From assembly GCA_002685655.1 (NCBI GenBank), contig NYXM01000015.1, positions 1-8,108 of the forward strand: a stretch of DNA of 8,108 bases. Direction: 5' to 3'. Shown in pieces: positions 1 through 6,150 of the stretch. Both the position numbers and the translations under genes were made by a program. A model generated the notes under the pieces. That model had not been told where the DNA came from, searched no databases, and saw nothing but the letters and a program-made list of their open reading frames with translations. Within the stretch, counting starts at the first letter, position 1; each line of letters begins with the position of its first letter. Source of the DNA: Planctomycetaceae bacterium (GTDB lineage: Bacteria > Planctomycetota > Planctomycetia > Pirellulales > Pirellulaceae).

Positions 1-1096
1 CGAAGTTGAAGGGTTGGTAGTTTCGGATGTACTCGTACCGCCCCTTGCGCAGCGTGCGAACCAGATCAAACTTCTCGTCGAATCGGTCCGCGTAACCGAA
101 CGCTTCGTCACGCTTGTCGACATCTGATGCCTTCAGGCCATCGCCAAGGAACGGTTGACCATCGACGCCGCTTGGCACCTCCAATCCGGCCAGATGCAAT
201 AGAGTTGGCCCGAAGTCGATGAAGCTGACAAAGCCTTTGACACGCGAGCCGAGCTGGCGATCGACCAAGTGCTTCCACTTTTCGGGCACGCGCACGACTA
301 GCGGTACATGCAGGCCACTTTCATATGCGTATCCTTTACCGCGTGGCAGCACACCACCGTGGTCGCCGAAGTAGAACACAAACGTGTCTTCCAATAGCCC
401 ATCCTGCGCCAACTGATCGACGACCTTTCCAATTTGGGCATCGACGGCACCAATGCGATCATGGTAACGGGCGTAGGTGTAGCGAAACACGGGAGTGTCC
501 GGATGATAGGGGGCGACAAAGACCGTCGCGGGGTCAGTCTTCGTCGCCTCATTCTCCATGACTTGGCGAGAGAAATGCAACGAGCTCTCGTGAGTTGTCG
601 TGAAACTCTGCTTGTGAAAGAACGGCTGGTCAGATCCGCGTTTCCGCCAACTCGCAGTTCGCGATGACTCGTCCCACACGCCTTCCCCTTCTATCGCGTT
701 GTAGTCCTTCTTCGAGTTGTTCGTCGTGTAATATCCCGCGTCTCGCAGGTATGCCGGGAACATCCGCAGGCCGCCAGGCATCGGAACCGTAACTGTACGG
801 CGGTGAAATTGCGTGCCGATTCTGGGCGCGTAACAGCTGGTGATCAACGTCGAGCGGGCTACCGAGCAAACTGGGCTGTTCGAAAACGCATGCTCGAAAA
901 CCAGACCGTGCCGGGCCAGCTTCGAGATCTCCGGCGTCTCCGCACCGTGTTCGTCAAACAGTTTAAGGTAGTGGGTCGAGTTATCTTCCGAGATCAGCCA
1001 GACAAAGTTCGGCCGCTCGGCGGCGCAAACTCCTGAAACAGCAACACCGGCGAAAAACAGAATACAGATTGTTATCATTATGATTGAGCGTTTCAT
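1..1096 (-). CDS. Secreted sulfatase (arylsulfatase / N-sulfoglucosamine sulfohydrolase-like), C-terminus cut by window edge
   Basis: Predicted exported sulfate-ester (or sulfamate) hydrolase acting outside the cytoplasm, probably on sulfated polysaccharide. The visible part is 365 codons with no frame break, plus one base of a codon cut at the left edge. Residues 1-25 form a signal peptide (basic MKRS, a hydrophobic run, then a VCAA cleavage region). The formylglycine signature is CSVAR at 77-81 within NSPVCSVARSTL, with Cys77 as the residue to be converted. SEDNS at 36-40 fits the N-terminal metal-binding segment, with Glu-Asp where many sulfatases have Asp-Asp. FGDHGG at 243-248 is the second metal-binding motif, and TTTHES at 166-171 fits another active-site loop. 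The ATG at 1096 was chosen because AAGG lies five bases upstream; an in-frame ATG six codons later has no such support. The likely missing part is the C-terminal subdomain. It is divergent from the propeller gene at 1327. The family is clear, the substrate is not. Confidence 0.94.
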   Translation of the reverse strand, partial: MKRSIIMITICILFFAGVAVSGVCAAERPNFVWLISEDNSTHYLKLFDEHGAETPEISKLARHGLVFEHAFSNSPVCSVARSTLITSCYAPRIGTQFHRRTVTVPMPGGLRMFPAYLRDAGYYTTNNSKKDYNAIEGEGVWDESSRTASWRKRGSDQPFFHKQSFTTTHESSLHFSRQVMENEATKTDPATVFVAPYHPDTPVFRYTYARYHDRIGAVDAQIGKVVDQLAQDGLLEDTFVFYFGDHGGVLPRGKGYAYESGLHVPLVVRVPEKWKHLVDRQLGSRVKGFVSFIDFGPTLLHLAGLEVPSGVDGQPFLGDGLKASDVDKRDEAFGYADRFDEKFDLVRTLRKGRYEYIRNYQPFNF

Positions 1097-1136
1097 TGGA
1101 ACCTTCGTCGCAGTGTTGTGCGTGGGGAAAACTCCT

Positions 1137-1142
1137 CTTATA
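1137..1142 (-). promoter_or_regulatory. Possible -10 box for the sulfatase gene
   Basis: Read on the minus strand this is TATAAG, five of six matches to the TATAAT consensus, about 40 bases before the sulfatase ATG. No convincing -35 hexamer lies 16-18 bases upstream, so the call is weak. Planctomycete promoters are poorly defined, and the match could be chance. Confidence 0.22.
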
Positions 1143-1197
1143 CCACAGACGAAAGTACCTCGACAGAATTTGCTTAACAGGTCGCTGGGACCCGTGC

Positions 1198-1236
1198 TTT
1201 CGCCAAGTAGATGAACTGTCAGAGAATTTGGCGAAA
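1198..1236. promoter_or_regulatory. Perfect 9-bp inverted repeat in the divergent intergenic region, possible operator
   Basis: TTTCGCCAA at 1198-1206 is the exact reverse complement of TTGGCGAAA at 1228-1236, with 21 bases between them. It lies between the divergent sulfatase and propeller genes, about 100 bases from each start. The half-site centres are 30 bases apart, close to three helical turns, which would suit a dimeric or tetrameric DNA-binding protein. It could instead form an RNA stem-loop. The rest of 1097-1326 shows no gene and no clear second promoter. Confidence 0.4.
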
Positions 1237-1326
1237 CGGAACGCTTCTTTGCGGGGTTAGTTGCCGATGATCGTCCTTTCTACCAACTGTTCCGCGGCAG
1301 CGATCAAACTATTTGGGAGATGACTC

Positions 1327-2793
1327 GTGATGCACGCCTCTTCGCTTCGACGCCGAAACGCCTTTCGTTGCTTGGCCCTTTCTAGCGTGATCTTGACCAA
1401 CATTGCCATCAGTTCCGCATTGGGCTCGGATTGGGCTCGTTTTCGCGGCCCAAATGGTTCAGGCGTCAGCAGCGACACGCAACCCGTGCCAACCACCTGG
1501 AGCCCGGTGGAGAATCTGAAATGGAAAGTCGAATTGCCCGGACCGGGATCGTCCGCTCCGATCGTGGTGGGGAAACATGTCTTTGTGACGTGTTGGTCTG
1601 GATACGGCACGGACCGTCGTAACCCTGGAGACCAAGGAAAACTGCAACGACACCTGGTCTGCTTGGACCGCAACACCGGCGAGACCATTTGGTCACAGCC
1701 TGTCGCGCCGACGCTGCCAGAAGATGAGTATCGCGGTAGTTTTGCCGAACATGGCTACGCCTCGCACACGCCGGTCTCAGATGGAAAGCGTATCTACGTC
1801 TACTTCGGGAAGACGGGCGCACTGGCCTTCGATTTGGACGGCAAACGACTGTGGCAAACGGCGATCGGCACCGAATCCGATCCGCGAGGTTGGGGATCAG
1901 CATCCAGCCCAATCCTGTTCGGCAACGTCTTGATTGTGACTGCAACCGCGGAATGCGAAGGATTGGTCGGCTTGGATACGGAGACGGGAAAGGAACTTTG
2001 GCGCCAAGAAGCTGCCGGGTTCAACGCAACCTGGGGAACTCCCGTGCTGGTTCCAGTCGATGACCAGCGAACCGACCTGGTCATCGGCGTTCCCAACGAA
2101 ATCTGGGGGTTCAACCCGGAAACGGGCAAATTGCGATGGTACTGCGAAGCGTTGGAAACGGATTCTTTCTGCTCCAGCGTAGTGGCGCTGGAAGACACGG
2201 TCTTTGCCATTGAAGGACGTGGCGGTGGCGCGATCGCCGTTCGTGCTGGAGGCAAAGGAGAAGTGACTGATTCGCATGTCGTCTGGACGGACAAACACTC
2301 GAATCGCATTGGCACCCCGCTCGTTTACGAAGGGCGTATCTATTTCATCGCTCGCGGCATCGCCACCTGCATTGACGCCAAAACCGGCAAGAGGGTTTTC
2401 CAGTCTCGCCTGGAGGGTGGTGCTGAGGCGAACCAGAGTGCAGATCGAGAGGGCGGTAGTGGTGGTGGGCGCGGAAATGCCGAAGGAGGCGGAGGTCGCG
2501 GCGGCGGTGGTGGTGGTGGCGGTCGTCGATCTGGAGGTGGTGGAGGTTTCGGCGGTGACTACGCGTCCGCCGTGATTGCGGATGGCAAACTATACTTCGT
2601 TACTCGGACTGGAAACATGTTCGTAATGAACGCCGGTGACAAGTTCAAGCTGTTGGCCATCAATCGCGTTACCGATCAGCGCGAGGACTTCAGCGCCACA
2701 CCTGCAATTAGCAACGGCCAGTTGTTCATCCGATCCAGTCGACATGCGTACTGTATCGCTTTTGAGTCGTCTCCTGCGAAAGAGACCGAATAA
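1327..2793 (+). CDS. Exported PQQ-type (BamB-like) beta-propeller protein with a poly-glycine insertion
   Basis: A secreted or periplasmic beta-propeller of 488 residues. A signal peptide spans about 1-33 (RRR at 8-10, hydrophobic segment 15-31, cleavage after ALG). The mature protein opens with DWARFRGPNGSG, a start I associate with planctomycete propeller proteins. Repeated blades carry the PQQ-like pattern of a strand followed by D-x-x-T-G-x-x-x-W: DRNTGETIW at 114-122, DLDGKRLW at 169-176, DTETGKELW at 217-225, NPETGKLRW at 263-271 and DAKTGKRVF at 350-358. PQQ-dehydrogenase catalytic motifs are not seen, so a scaffold or binding role is more likely than an enzyme. Residues 376-410 are almost all Gly with a few Arg and interrupt the last blades. 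Translation may begin at GTG 1327 (7 bases after GGGAG at 1315-1319) or ATG 1330 (10 bases after it). The lipoprotein gene follows after 46 bp, probably on the same transcript. Confidence 0.9.
   Translation: MMHASSLRRRNAFRCLALSSVILTNIAISSALGSDWARFRGPNGSGVSSDTQPVPTTWSPVENLKWKVELPGPGSSAPIVVGKHVFVTCWSGYGTDRRNPGDQGKLQRHLVCLDRNTGETIWSQPVAPTLPEDEYRGSFAEHGYASHTPVSDGKRIYVYFGKTGALAFDLDGKRLWQTAIGTESDPRGWGSASSPILFGNVLIVTATAECEGLVGLDTETGKELWRQEAAGFNATWGTPVLVPVDDQRTDLVIGVPNEIWGFNPETGKLRWYCEALETDSFCSSVVALEDTVFAIEGRGGGAIAVRAGGKGEVTDSHVVWTDKHSNRIGTPLVYEGRIYFIARGIATCIDAKTGKRVFQSRLEGGAEANQSADREGGSGGGRGNAEGGGGRGGGGGGGGRRSGGGGGFGGDYASAVIADGKLYFVTRTGNMFVMNAGDKFKLLAINRVTDQREDFSATPAISNGQLFIRSSRHAYCIAFESSPAKETE
2452..2556 (+). 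repeat. GGN-rich low-complexity tract encoding the poly-glycine insertion
   Basis: A simple-sequence stretch of GGT/GGC/GGA codons, with occasional CGT/CGC, inside the propeller gene. It encodes residues 376-410, including a run of eight Gly at 392-399. The reading frame stays open through the tract and blade sequence resumes at DYASAVIADG. Such tracts expand and contract by slippage, so length differences between strains would be expected. Confidence 0.85.
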
Positions 2794-2839
2794 CCAAGGG
2801 CGCTGCCCTCACGGTTCTCCTGATTGAGGAATCACGAAC

Positions 2840-3037
2840 ATGAGATTGTCAACGCTGTTGGTAGTCGTCAGTTGCATTGCCTTGATCGGTTGCCGCGAAC
2901 AATCTGCCAACCAGGCTCCTGATTCCACACTGACAATTCCCGGTGATGGTGAGCCATCAGATGGCGGTGGATACTCTGGTGGCGGTGCTCGTGCTGGGCG
3001 CAAAGATAGACCGCAACGCCCAGAACTCGAAGAATAA
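2840..3037 (+). CDS. Small Gly-rich lipoprotein
   Basis: A 65-residue predicted lipoprotein of unknown function. Residues 1-17 form a short hydrophobic signal ending in the lipobox L-I-G-C at 15-18, so Cys18 would be lipidated, leaving a 47-48-residue mature peptide. The mature part has no recognisable domain: a polar stretch, a Gly-rich segment (DGGGYSGGGA, 41-50), then a charged tail rich in Arg, Pro and Glu. The ATG at 2840 sits nine bases after GAGGA (2826-2830), a good ribosome-binding site. It lies 46 bp downstream of the propeller gene on the same strand, which suggests co-transcription; both products carry Gly-rich stretches. It ends 33 bp before the 3' end of the convergent radical SAM gene, with no obvious terminator hairpin between. 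The signal, lipobox and binding site together support a real gene; the function is not known. Confidence 0.75.
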   Translation: MRLSTLLVVVSCIALIGCREQSANQAPDSTLTIPGDGEPSDGGGYSGGGARAGRKDRPQRPELEE

Positions 3038-3070
3038 ATGGCAGCAACATTCTTCGGCGGCGCGCGGTCT

Positions 3071-4012
3071 TCAAGAAGTCCTGGTTGTCGTGCCGCTGGA
3101 AGGGTTCGAGCAGATCGCGCCATACTGATAACAGGTGAAACACGCGCCGTGGCGCATTTGGAATGGCCCGGCTGATTCCGCCAGAACTTGTCCCAACACG
3201 GAATCGGGCGACTCGATCAAGATCGGGCAGACGTGGACGCCGCGATCCGTCACAACCCGGCTGTGTTCACAGACCAACTGAGACTGGTCAAATTCCGCCA
3301 TCATCTCGTGGGTCACGCGCTCTGATTCTCGGTACGCGCAAGACCGCTCGACTTCGGCACCCAACTGCAAGGTCGGCAGTATCTTGATCCGAGGCCGCGC
3401 GTAACCAACGTCTCTGAGCATCCGCTCGAAGCTCCCGACAACTTTACACTCTGTCTCGACCGGCCAGGTACGGGTGGCGGTAATGATCGGCAGGAATCCG
3501 AACTGGACCAACTTGATCACGCCCCGCAGCGCGCGAGCGAAAGTGCCCTCGCCACGAATCGGGTCATTCGTGTCGGGCGAAACTCCATCGATTGAAACAC
3601 GAAACTCGAGCGAAAAAGGACTGGCCTGTTCGGCGTCACGGAGGGCCTGCAACCACTGGTCCTTGATCACGGTGCCATTGGTCAACACAGTCGCGGGCCC
3701 GTAGCGTAGCGTCTCCAACAGAATCGCGGTCATGTCTGGATTCAGAAACGGCTCGCCACCAGTGAAGTAGTATTCCTTGACGCCCAACGACACGGATTCG
3801 GCCAGTCGTCGCTGCACTTCGGCCAAGGCCATGAAACCAAACGTTTCATTCTTAGGGCTGCAACTGATGAAACAATGATGGCAAGTCAGGTTGCAAAGCG
3901 TGCCCGCGACTTGAAACCACAAATCATCCAGATGAGAGAGTTTGATGGCCGGTGCCGTGGAGGGGTTCATGAGCACACGTTTTCTCAAGTTGTGTCGAAC
4001 CGCGGTCGTCAC
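3071..4012 (-). CDS. Radical SAM enzyme with C-terminal cysteine-rich (twitch/SPASM-like) region
   Basis: A radical S-adenosylmethionine enzyme of 313 residues from the GTG at 4012, or 299 from an in-frame ATG at 3970. CNLTCHHC at 40-47 is the CxxxCxxC motif that binds the [4Fe-4S] cluster used to cleave SAM. TGGEPF at 84-89 is the SAM-binding motif, and RVSIDG at 138-143 fits a later barrel strand. The C-terminal third holds further cysteines at 225, 248, 262, 291, 294 and 301, the last three spaced C-x2-C-x6-C. This suggests an auxiliary iron-sulfur cluster as in SPASM/twitch-domain enzymes that modify peptides or small molecules. Neither start has a strong Shine-Dalgarno sequence. The gene lies 33 bp (GTG start) downstream of the flavoprotein gene on the same strand, and translation may be coupled. 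No substrate can be named: no precursor peptide or known biosynthetic partner is visible besides the flavoprotein. Confidence 0.93.
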   Translation of the reverse strand: MTTAVRHNLRKRVLMNPSTAPAIKLSHLDDLWFQVAGTLCNLTCHHCFISCSPKNETFGFMALAEVQRRLAESVSLGVKEYYFTGGEPFLNPDMTAILLETLRYGPATVLTNGTVIKDQWLQALRDAEQASPFSLEFRVSIDGVSPDTNDPIRGEGTFARALRGVIKLVQFGFLPIITATRTWPVETECKVVGSFERMLRDVGYARPRIKILPTLQLGAEVERSCAYRESERVTHEMMAEFDQSQLVCEHSRVVTDRGVHVCPILIESPDSVLGQVLAESAGPFQMRHGACFTCYQYGAICSNPSSGTTTRTS

Positions 4013-4045
4013 GACCAGACCACAGCGGATGAGACTGAAGATCCG

Positions 4046-5332
4046 TCAGCCCTCAGGGGATTGCGACGGCATCAACGAGATTGCCGTGGCGTACAGATCC
4101 AGATCTGCTCGATCGCCGATGATTGTAAACAGTTCACGTACCTGTTGAATCCCAATGGAAGTCAGAAAGTTTGAATTACGTCCGTAGCTCTTGGCGCCCA
4201 AAATGTAGAAATCAGGTTCGGGATTGATCAGCGTTTGCCGTCCGTGCGTTGTCTGCGCTAGGCAGTCTGGCGATGTTGAATTCAACAACGCTGACGCCAA
4301 GTTGATCGGGCCGTCGGACGCGTAACAGGTGTGCACTTGCAACTCGTCGAACAGCCGCAAGTCGGGGCGACCGCCGACATTGGCGACGATTCGATCAAAT
4401 TGCAAAATCCCCTCGTGCAGACCCTGAAATGTGACCCGAAAACTCCCTTGGGCCATCGCGATCGACTCGACCGACGTACCAGCCCAAAAGACGATGCGAG
4501 TCGAATCGCCGGCGGCAAGTGCATTGGCACAGCGCGCGAGCTCGGCACGCTGGGGCAAACGATCTTCTGAAATCTGCGCGACGGGGTTGGCCTTTGCCGT
4601 CTCGTCAGTCGAATGCCGCACGATCCAAGTCAGGCGCGTGTCGGCATCTTCCTGGATCAATTTCGCCAGCGCCACAACCGTCGTCGCCGCTGAATGTCCG
4701 CTGCCTACAACCAAGGTGTGTTTGCGAGCGTAACGTTCGCGGTCACGACCACACACATCGGGAACACCATATTCAATCTCGTTTCGAAGTGCGCGTTCAC
4801 CGCGGGCGGGAGCCCCCCCCTGCCCCATCCAATTAGGGTTGCCGAGCACGCCACTGGTGTCGATCAAGACTTCCGCGGTCGCTTCTGTCTCCGACCCATC
4901 AGGGTGGCCAAGCAACAGCCGAAACTCCGAATCACGACGCCGCTCGTCTCCCAAGAATTCAGTTTTGCAGAACTTAGTGCGTGCCACTGACACCACGTCG
5001 GTTTGTGTGTGCAGATGGTCCACAAGTAAGTCAGTCTGCGACAACGGTTGCAAGTACCGGTCAAACCACTCGCCGCCGGTCAAAATCGCGTCGTCCGCCG
5101 GAGGTTGATAATTCGGATCCTGTGCCGCGATCGCAGCGATGCCCAACGTCGACCGATTCATATGAAAAGGACTGAACATGCGGACGTGCCCCCAGCGCCG
5201 GACATTTTCGGCGACATCACCGCGTTCGTACAATTCAACATCGTATCCCAAAAACCGAGCATACAGCGCGGCTTCCAGGCCGATGGGGCCGGCTCCGATG
5301 AGAGCGATTTTTGCGGGGGAATCAACGGCCAC
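4046..5332 (-). CDS. FAD/NAD(P)-dependent oxidoreductase (flavoprotein of the thioredoxin-reductase/monooxygenase superfamily)
   Basis: A two-dinucleotide-binding-domain flavoprotein, probably a cytoplasmic reductase or monooxygenase. Numbering is from GTG 5332 (428 residues). KIALIGAGPIG at 8-18 is the FAD-binding GxGxxG Rossmann motif, and the acid ending the second strand is Glu in VELYER. A second motif, VVGSGHSAA at 208-216 (GxGxxA), should bind NAD(P)H. DTSG at 158-161 and NVGGRPD at 318-324 match the two linker motifs of this superfamily, and LGAKSYGR at 378-385 the C-terminal FAD-contact segment. No CxxC redox pair of thioredoxin reductase and no FMO fingerprint was found. The frame extends to a TTG at 5371, but that has no ribosome-binding site. 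GTG 5332 follows GAGGA (plus-strand 5344-5348) by 11 bases and starts just before the FAD motif, so it is preferred. The gene is first of two with the radical SAM gene. Reaction unknown. Confidence 0.92.
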   Translation of the reverse strand: MAVDSPAKIALIGAGPIGLEAALYARFLGYDVELYERGDVAENVRRWGHVRMFSPFHMNRSTLGIAAIAAQDPNYQPPADDAILTGGEWFDRYLQPLSQTDLLVDHLHTQTDVVSVARTKFCKTEFLGDERRRDSEFRLLLGHPDGSETEATAEVLIDTSGVLGNPNWMGQGGAPARGERALRNEIEYGVPDVCGRDRERYARKHTLVVGSGHSAATTVVALAKLIQEDADTRLTWIVRHSTDETAKANPVAQISEDRLPQRAELARCANALAAGDSTRIVFWAGTSVESIAMAQGSFRVTFQGLHEGILQFDRIVANVGGRPDLRLFDELQVHTCYASDGPINLASALLNSTSPDCLAQTTHGRQTLINPEPDFYILGAKSYGRNSNFLTSIGIQQVRELFTIIGDRADLDLYATAISLMPSQSPEG

Positions 5333-5457
5333 CAGCGATCCAATCCTCGGAGATGACTTTGTTTCGGGCAAATGGAGTTTCTGTGGACATCAAGTTTCAG
5401 CGGAAATGGGCTTCTTCCGCGGAACACAATGGTCGCCCAGGCTTCATTGGAAACTCG

Positions 5458-5472
5458 GCGTATCCTATACGC
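5458..5472. promoter_or_regulatory. Small palindrome GCGTAT-CCT-ATACGC, possible operator
   Basis: A perfect 6-bp inverted repeat with a three-base spacer, about 55 bases before the pqiA ATG. It lies where the -35 region would be if TATGAT at 5491-5496 is the -10 box, so a protein bound here could control pqiAB and perhaps the divergent operon. A 6-bp palindrome can occur by chance, so the call is tentative. Confidence 0.3.
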
Positions 5473-5490
5473 TCGCCAAGTCAGGTATTG

Positions 5491-5496
5491 TATGAT
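5491..5496 (+). promoter_or_regulatory. Possible -10 box for pqiAB
   Basis: TATGAT matches five of six bases of TATAAT and would place transcription start roughly 25 bases before the pqiA ATG. No good -35 hexamer is present at the usual distance, so an activator or a different sigma factor would be needed. Confidence 0.22.
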
Positions 5497-5526
5497 CGTT
5501 CACGTTGGGTTCCCAGCGGTCGGCAA

Positions 5527-6150
5527 ATGACAATGAGCGATCTGAGAGCATGTCACTGTTGCGGGTTGATTCACCGACTGCCTGAATTGGCAAACGGCGA
5601 GTCAGCTTTGTGCACACGCTGTCACACGCCGATCGCCCGCTATGCTAGTGGAGCCGTTTCGGCCAGCCGAACTGCTGCCGCCGCGCTGGGCGCTTTTTTC
5701 TTGTTCTGGCCGGCGGTTATTCTTCCGATTCTAAGCATCGAGCAGCTTGGCCACCGCCACGAATCGAGCATCTTGACGGGCACGCTCGACCTAATCCGAG
5801 AGGGCAACTGGTTTGTCGGCGGCATTGTATTGCTGTTTTCGATTGTATTTCCGCTGCTGAAGATTCTGTTGCTGCTCGAACTGAGTTTGCTCGGCCTACT
5901 GCATCGTCGCCATAAGGCGATCACGTATCGGCTGACGGAGCAGTTGGGAAAATGGAGCATGATGGATGTCATGCTGCTGGCATTTCTGGTGATGTTGGTC
6001 AAGCTCGGAAGCCTCGTCGAATTTCAATTGGGACCTGCCGTATGGGCTTTTGTACTGTGCGTGGCGATGAACATGGTGGCATCGCTCTCTTTCGATGCAC
6101 ACGCGATTTGGGAGGTGAAGGTTGAACGACAAGACACTCAACGAGCCTAG
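5527..6150 (+). CDS. pqiA: PqiA-family membrane protein (single lobe), intermembrane lipid transport
   Basis: An inner-membrane protein of the paraquat-inducible A family, known as the partner of MCE-domain PqiB in envelope lipid transport. It has 207 residues from ATG 5527 (a second ATG at 5533 is equally possible; neither has a strong ribosome-binding site). CHCC at 9-12 and CTRC at 29-32 form a zinc-ribbon-like pair of C-x2-C motifs. Four membrane segments follow, at about 47-71, 95-122, 146-161 and 167-188. Family hallmarks are SILTGTLDLIREGNW at 81-95, the SIVFPLLK segment at 105-112, and GKWSMMDVMLLAFLVMLVKLG at 141-161. E. coli PqiA has two such lobes in about 417 residues; this protein has one, so it may dimerise or pair with another gene elsewhere. 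The frame is open upstream to 5311, but that extension lacks family sequence. Its last 29 bases overlap pqiB, indicating an operon with coupled translation. Confidence 0.9.
   Translation: MTMSDLRACHCCGLIHRLPELANGESALCTRCHTPIARYASGAVSASRTAAAALGAFFLFWPAVILPILSIEQLGHRHESSILTGTLDLIREGNWFVGGIVLLFSIVFPLLKILLLLELSLLGLLHRRHKAITYRLTEQLGKWSMMDVMLLAFLVMLVKLGSLVEFQLGPAVWAFVLCVAMNMVASLSFDAHAIWEVKVERQDTQRA
6111..6115 (+). promoter_or_regulatory. Strong Shine-Dalgarno site that fixes the TTG start of pqiB
   Basis: GGAGG lies inside the end of pqiA, six bases before TTG 6122. No in-frame ATG or GTG is similarly placed, so this site decides the start. The overlap implies that ribosomes finishing pqiA help begin pqiB. 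Confidence 0.75.

Larger units (their letters stand above)
5333..5526. other. Divergent intergenic region between the flavoprotein operon and pqiAB
   Basis: A region of 194 bases that should hold the promoters of both the leftward flavoprotein/radical SAM operon and the rightward pqiAB operon. An open frame on the plus strand runs in from 5311 to the pqiA start, but its product before the pqiA ATG has no recognisable features and would overlap the flavoprotein gene, so it is treated as non-coding. A palindrome and one possible -10 box are listed separately. No convincing promoter was found for the leftward operon. Confidence 0.6.

Noticed and set aside
1257..1688. A 143-codon open frame antisense to the start of the propeller gene.
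   Set aside because: Its product has no domain or normal composition and it lies opposite a clear gene with signal peptide and blades; it is a frame shadow.
1800..2315. A 171-codon antisense open frame inside the propeller gene.
   Set aside because: Low-complexity Ser/Pro-rich product with no features, opposite a well-supported gene.
3038..3070. A bidirectional terminator between the convergent lipoprotein and radical SAM genes.
   Set aside because: Only a trivial CTTC-AA-GAAG palindrome is present at the edge; no stable hairpin or T-run is seen.
5333..5371. The longer flavoprotein form starting at TTG 5371.
   Set aside because: It has no ribosome-binding site, and the added 13 residues precede the FAD motif without family resemblance; GTG 5332 has GAGGA upstream. 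Not excluded.
5311..5526. An N-terminal extension of PqiA by 72 residues.
   Set aside because: The extension is in frame but has no PqiA-family sequence, overlaps the divergent flavoprotein gene, and family members start just before the first CxxC motif.
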